Assembly (NCBI RefSeq): GCF_032085515.1
Contig: NZ_JASXSX010000001.1
Location: 992,001-1,056,000 of the forward strand
DNA: 64,000 nt
Reading direction: 5' to 3'
Source of the DNA: Gleimia hominis
GTDB taxonomy: Bacteria; Actinomycetota; Actinomycetes; Actinomycetales; Actinomycetaceae
In this document: positions 63,043-64,000 of the stretch, one piece after another
Position numbering within the stretch: position 1 is the stretch's first letter
Layout of the letters: each line of letters opens with the position of its first letter
The notes under the pieces: model-generated
Database searches by the model: none
Told to the model about the DNA's origin: nothing
Seen by the model: only the letters and a program-made list of their open reading frames with translations
Position numbers and translations under genes: made by a program

Positions 63043-64000
63043 ACCACCCGCACATTCGTGCGCGCGAGATCGCGCAAGCACTGAACGACCAGCCGGGGGT
63101 TAAACAGATCCTGCTTTCCGACGAGCAAGAAAGCGTCGTTGAAGCCCCCCTCGCGCCCACCCTCGTGGTTGCCGGTGCGGGATCTGGGAAAACGGAAACC
63201 ATGTCCCTGCGCGTGCTGTACCTGCTGTGCCAAGGAATGGACCCAGAACGCATCCTCGGGCTGACCTTCACCCGCAAAGCGGCGGGTGAGCTATCTGCGC
63301 GGCTGCGGCTAAGGATTGAGCAGCTTATCCGCACCGGGCTGATTACCCCTCAAACGGATACCGCCTGGTTTGCTGGCAGCCTAAACGTATCTACCTACAA
63401 CGCGTTCGCATCGAACGTGGTTAAAGAATACGGTCTACTACTCGGCGTAGATCCGGGAGCGCAGTTAATTACGGACGCCTTGAAGTGGCAGATTATGGAT
63501 GAGGTACTGAGCCACTACACGCAACAGCTGCCACGCTTGAGCCGCAATAGCCTCATAGAACTCGCATTAAAACTAAGTGATGCAATGGCTGAACACGCCG
63601 TTTCGGTGGCCGACATGCGCCAATACTGCGCGGCAACAATTGCCAGTATTGAAGAGGCACCCCCCTCAGGAAGAACTAAGAATCCGAACCCTTCATTCAC
63701 GAAACCCTACCTAGAAACCGTGCGCAGACAAGTGCAACTACTGGGCTTGGTAGAGGAGTATCGGCGGCAAAAACGGGTGCGTCAGATGATCGATTTCTCC
63801 GACCAGATGTCGTACGCCAGGCAGATCGTTGAGCAGCATCCGCAAGTAGTTGACACCCTTCGGGGAGACTACGACGCAGTATTGTTGGATGAGTTCCAAG
63901 ACACGTCGGTGGGGCAGCTGGAACTGCTGTCGCGGCTTTTCAAAGACAAACCAGTGATGGCAGTGGGGGACCCGAACCAAGCGATCTACGGGTTCCGCGG
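63039..64000 (+). CDS. adnB: AdnB-like helicase-nuclease subunit (3' end outside window)
   Basis: Second subunit of the AdnAB-type complex; only the first 320 residues are present. Motor motifs: Q region LLSDEQESVVEAP near residue 26, Walker A VAGAGSGKTETM near 43-54, LGLTFTRKAAGEL near 75, and Walker B AVLLDEFQDTSVGQ near 285-298, then VMAVGDPNQAIYGFRG at the window edge. The ATG at 63039 overlaps the adnA stop (ATGA) with GAAGGAATGAGG upstream. The pairing of a Walker B with DEFQ here and DDLQ in AdnA suggests that this subunit is the stronger motor (inference). Confidence 0.93.
   Translation, partial: MNHPHIRAREIAQALNDQPGVKQILLSDEQESVVEAPLAPTLVVAGAGSGKTETMSLRVLYLLCQGMDPERILGLTFTRKAAGELSARLRLRIEQLIRTGLITPQTDTAWFAGSLNVSTYNAFASNVVKEYGLLLGVDPGAQLITDALKWQIMDEVLSHYTQQLPRLSRNSLIELALKLSDAMAEHAVSVADMRQYCAATIASIEEAPPSGRTKNPNPSFTKPYLETVRRQVQLLGLVEEYRRQKRVRQMIDFSDQMSYARQIVEQHPQVVDTLRGDYDAVLLDEFQDTSVGQLELLSRLFKDKPVMAVGDPNQAIYGFR

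Noticed and set aside
1..64000. tRNA or rRNA genes
   Set aside because: No cloverleaf with a convincing T-arm or CCA-proximal stem, and no rRNA-like stretch, was found by eye; a covariance-model scan would be needed to exclude them fully.

Overview
This looks like part of the chromosome of a moderately GC-rich actinobacterium, most likely an Actinomycetaceae-type, host-associated organism. The support is gene content: DUF3117 and DUF3107 small proteins, the AdnA/AdnB helicase-nuclease pair, an actinobacterial Mrp ATPase without a CxxC motif, a ferritin-like MiaE-type protein and a BetT-type BCCT carrier. The genus cannot be fixed from the sequence alone. No tRNA, rRNA or CRISPR array was recognised.

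Layout. 1-7.4 kb is a nucleoside salvage block: two nucleoside ABC permeases (the first cut by the window edge), cdd, deoA and deoC on the plus strand, then a phosphohexomutase and punA on the minus strand. 7.4-19.5 kb is mixed housekeeping: LOG protein, DUF3117, O-methyltransferase, TatB, cupin, TauE/SafE, BCCT carrier, a histidine kinase/response regulator pair, a DUF5067-like membrane protein, a macro-domain protein and Mrp. 19.5-24 kb has an acyltransferase-SGNH protein, an MHS-type MFS carrier and a nucleoside hydrolase. 24-42.5 kb is a glycan locus: GH2 beta-galactosidase, sugar ABC importer (no ATPase gene), DeoR regulator, GH4, GH38 alpha-mannosidase, phosphodiesterase-like protein, GH125 alpha-mannosidase, GH20 hexosaminidase, HAD phosphatase and PfkB kinase. 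Together these could trim host-type N-glycans and import and phosphorylate the products. 42.7-50.6 kb holds an OPT transporter, a small secreted-protein/membrane-protein cassette, adenosine deaminase, a broken NCS1 permease, DUF1801, a general-stress protein and Xaa-Pro aminopeptidase. 50.6-55.1 kb is a decayed island with IS3 and IS256-type remnants, a second secreted/membrane pair, and broken phage antirepressor, Abi-like and phage polymerase genes. 55.1-64 kb returns to core genes: PHP, MarC, DEAD-box helicase, MiaE-like protein, DUF3107, AdnA and the start of AdnB.

The main things that ordinary gene calling would miss are these. (1) Two two-gene cassettes each encode a signal-peptide protein followed by an overlapping tiny two-helix membrane protein; one is bracketed by identical 30-bp hairpins. 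This is the best candidate for an undescribed system, perhaps bacteriocin/immunity-like. (2) Many genes end in short private tandem repeats of 18-45 bp, and several repeats copy the stop codon of the adjacent gene. (3) Two genes appear to have only ATC or ATA available as start codons behind good Shine-Dalgarno sequences.
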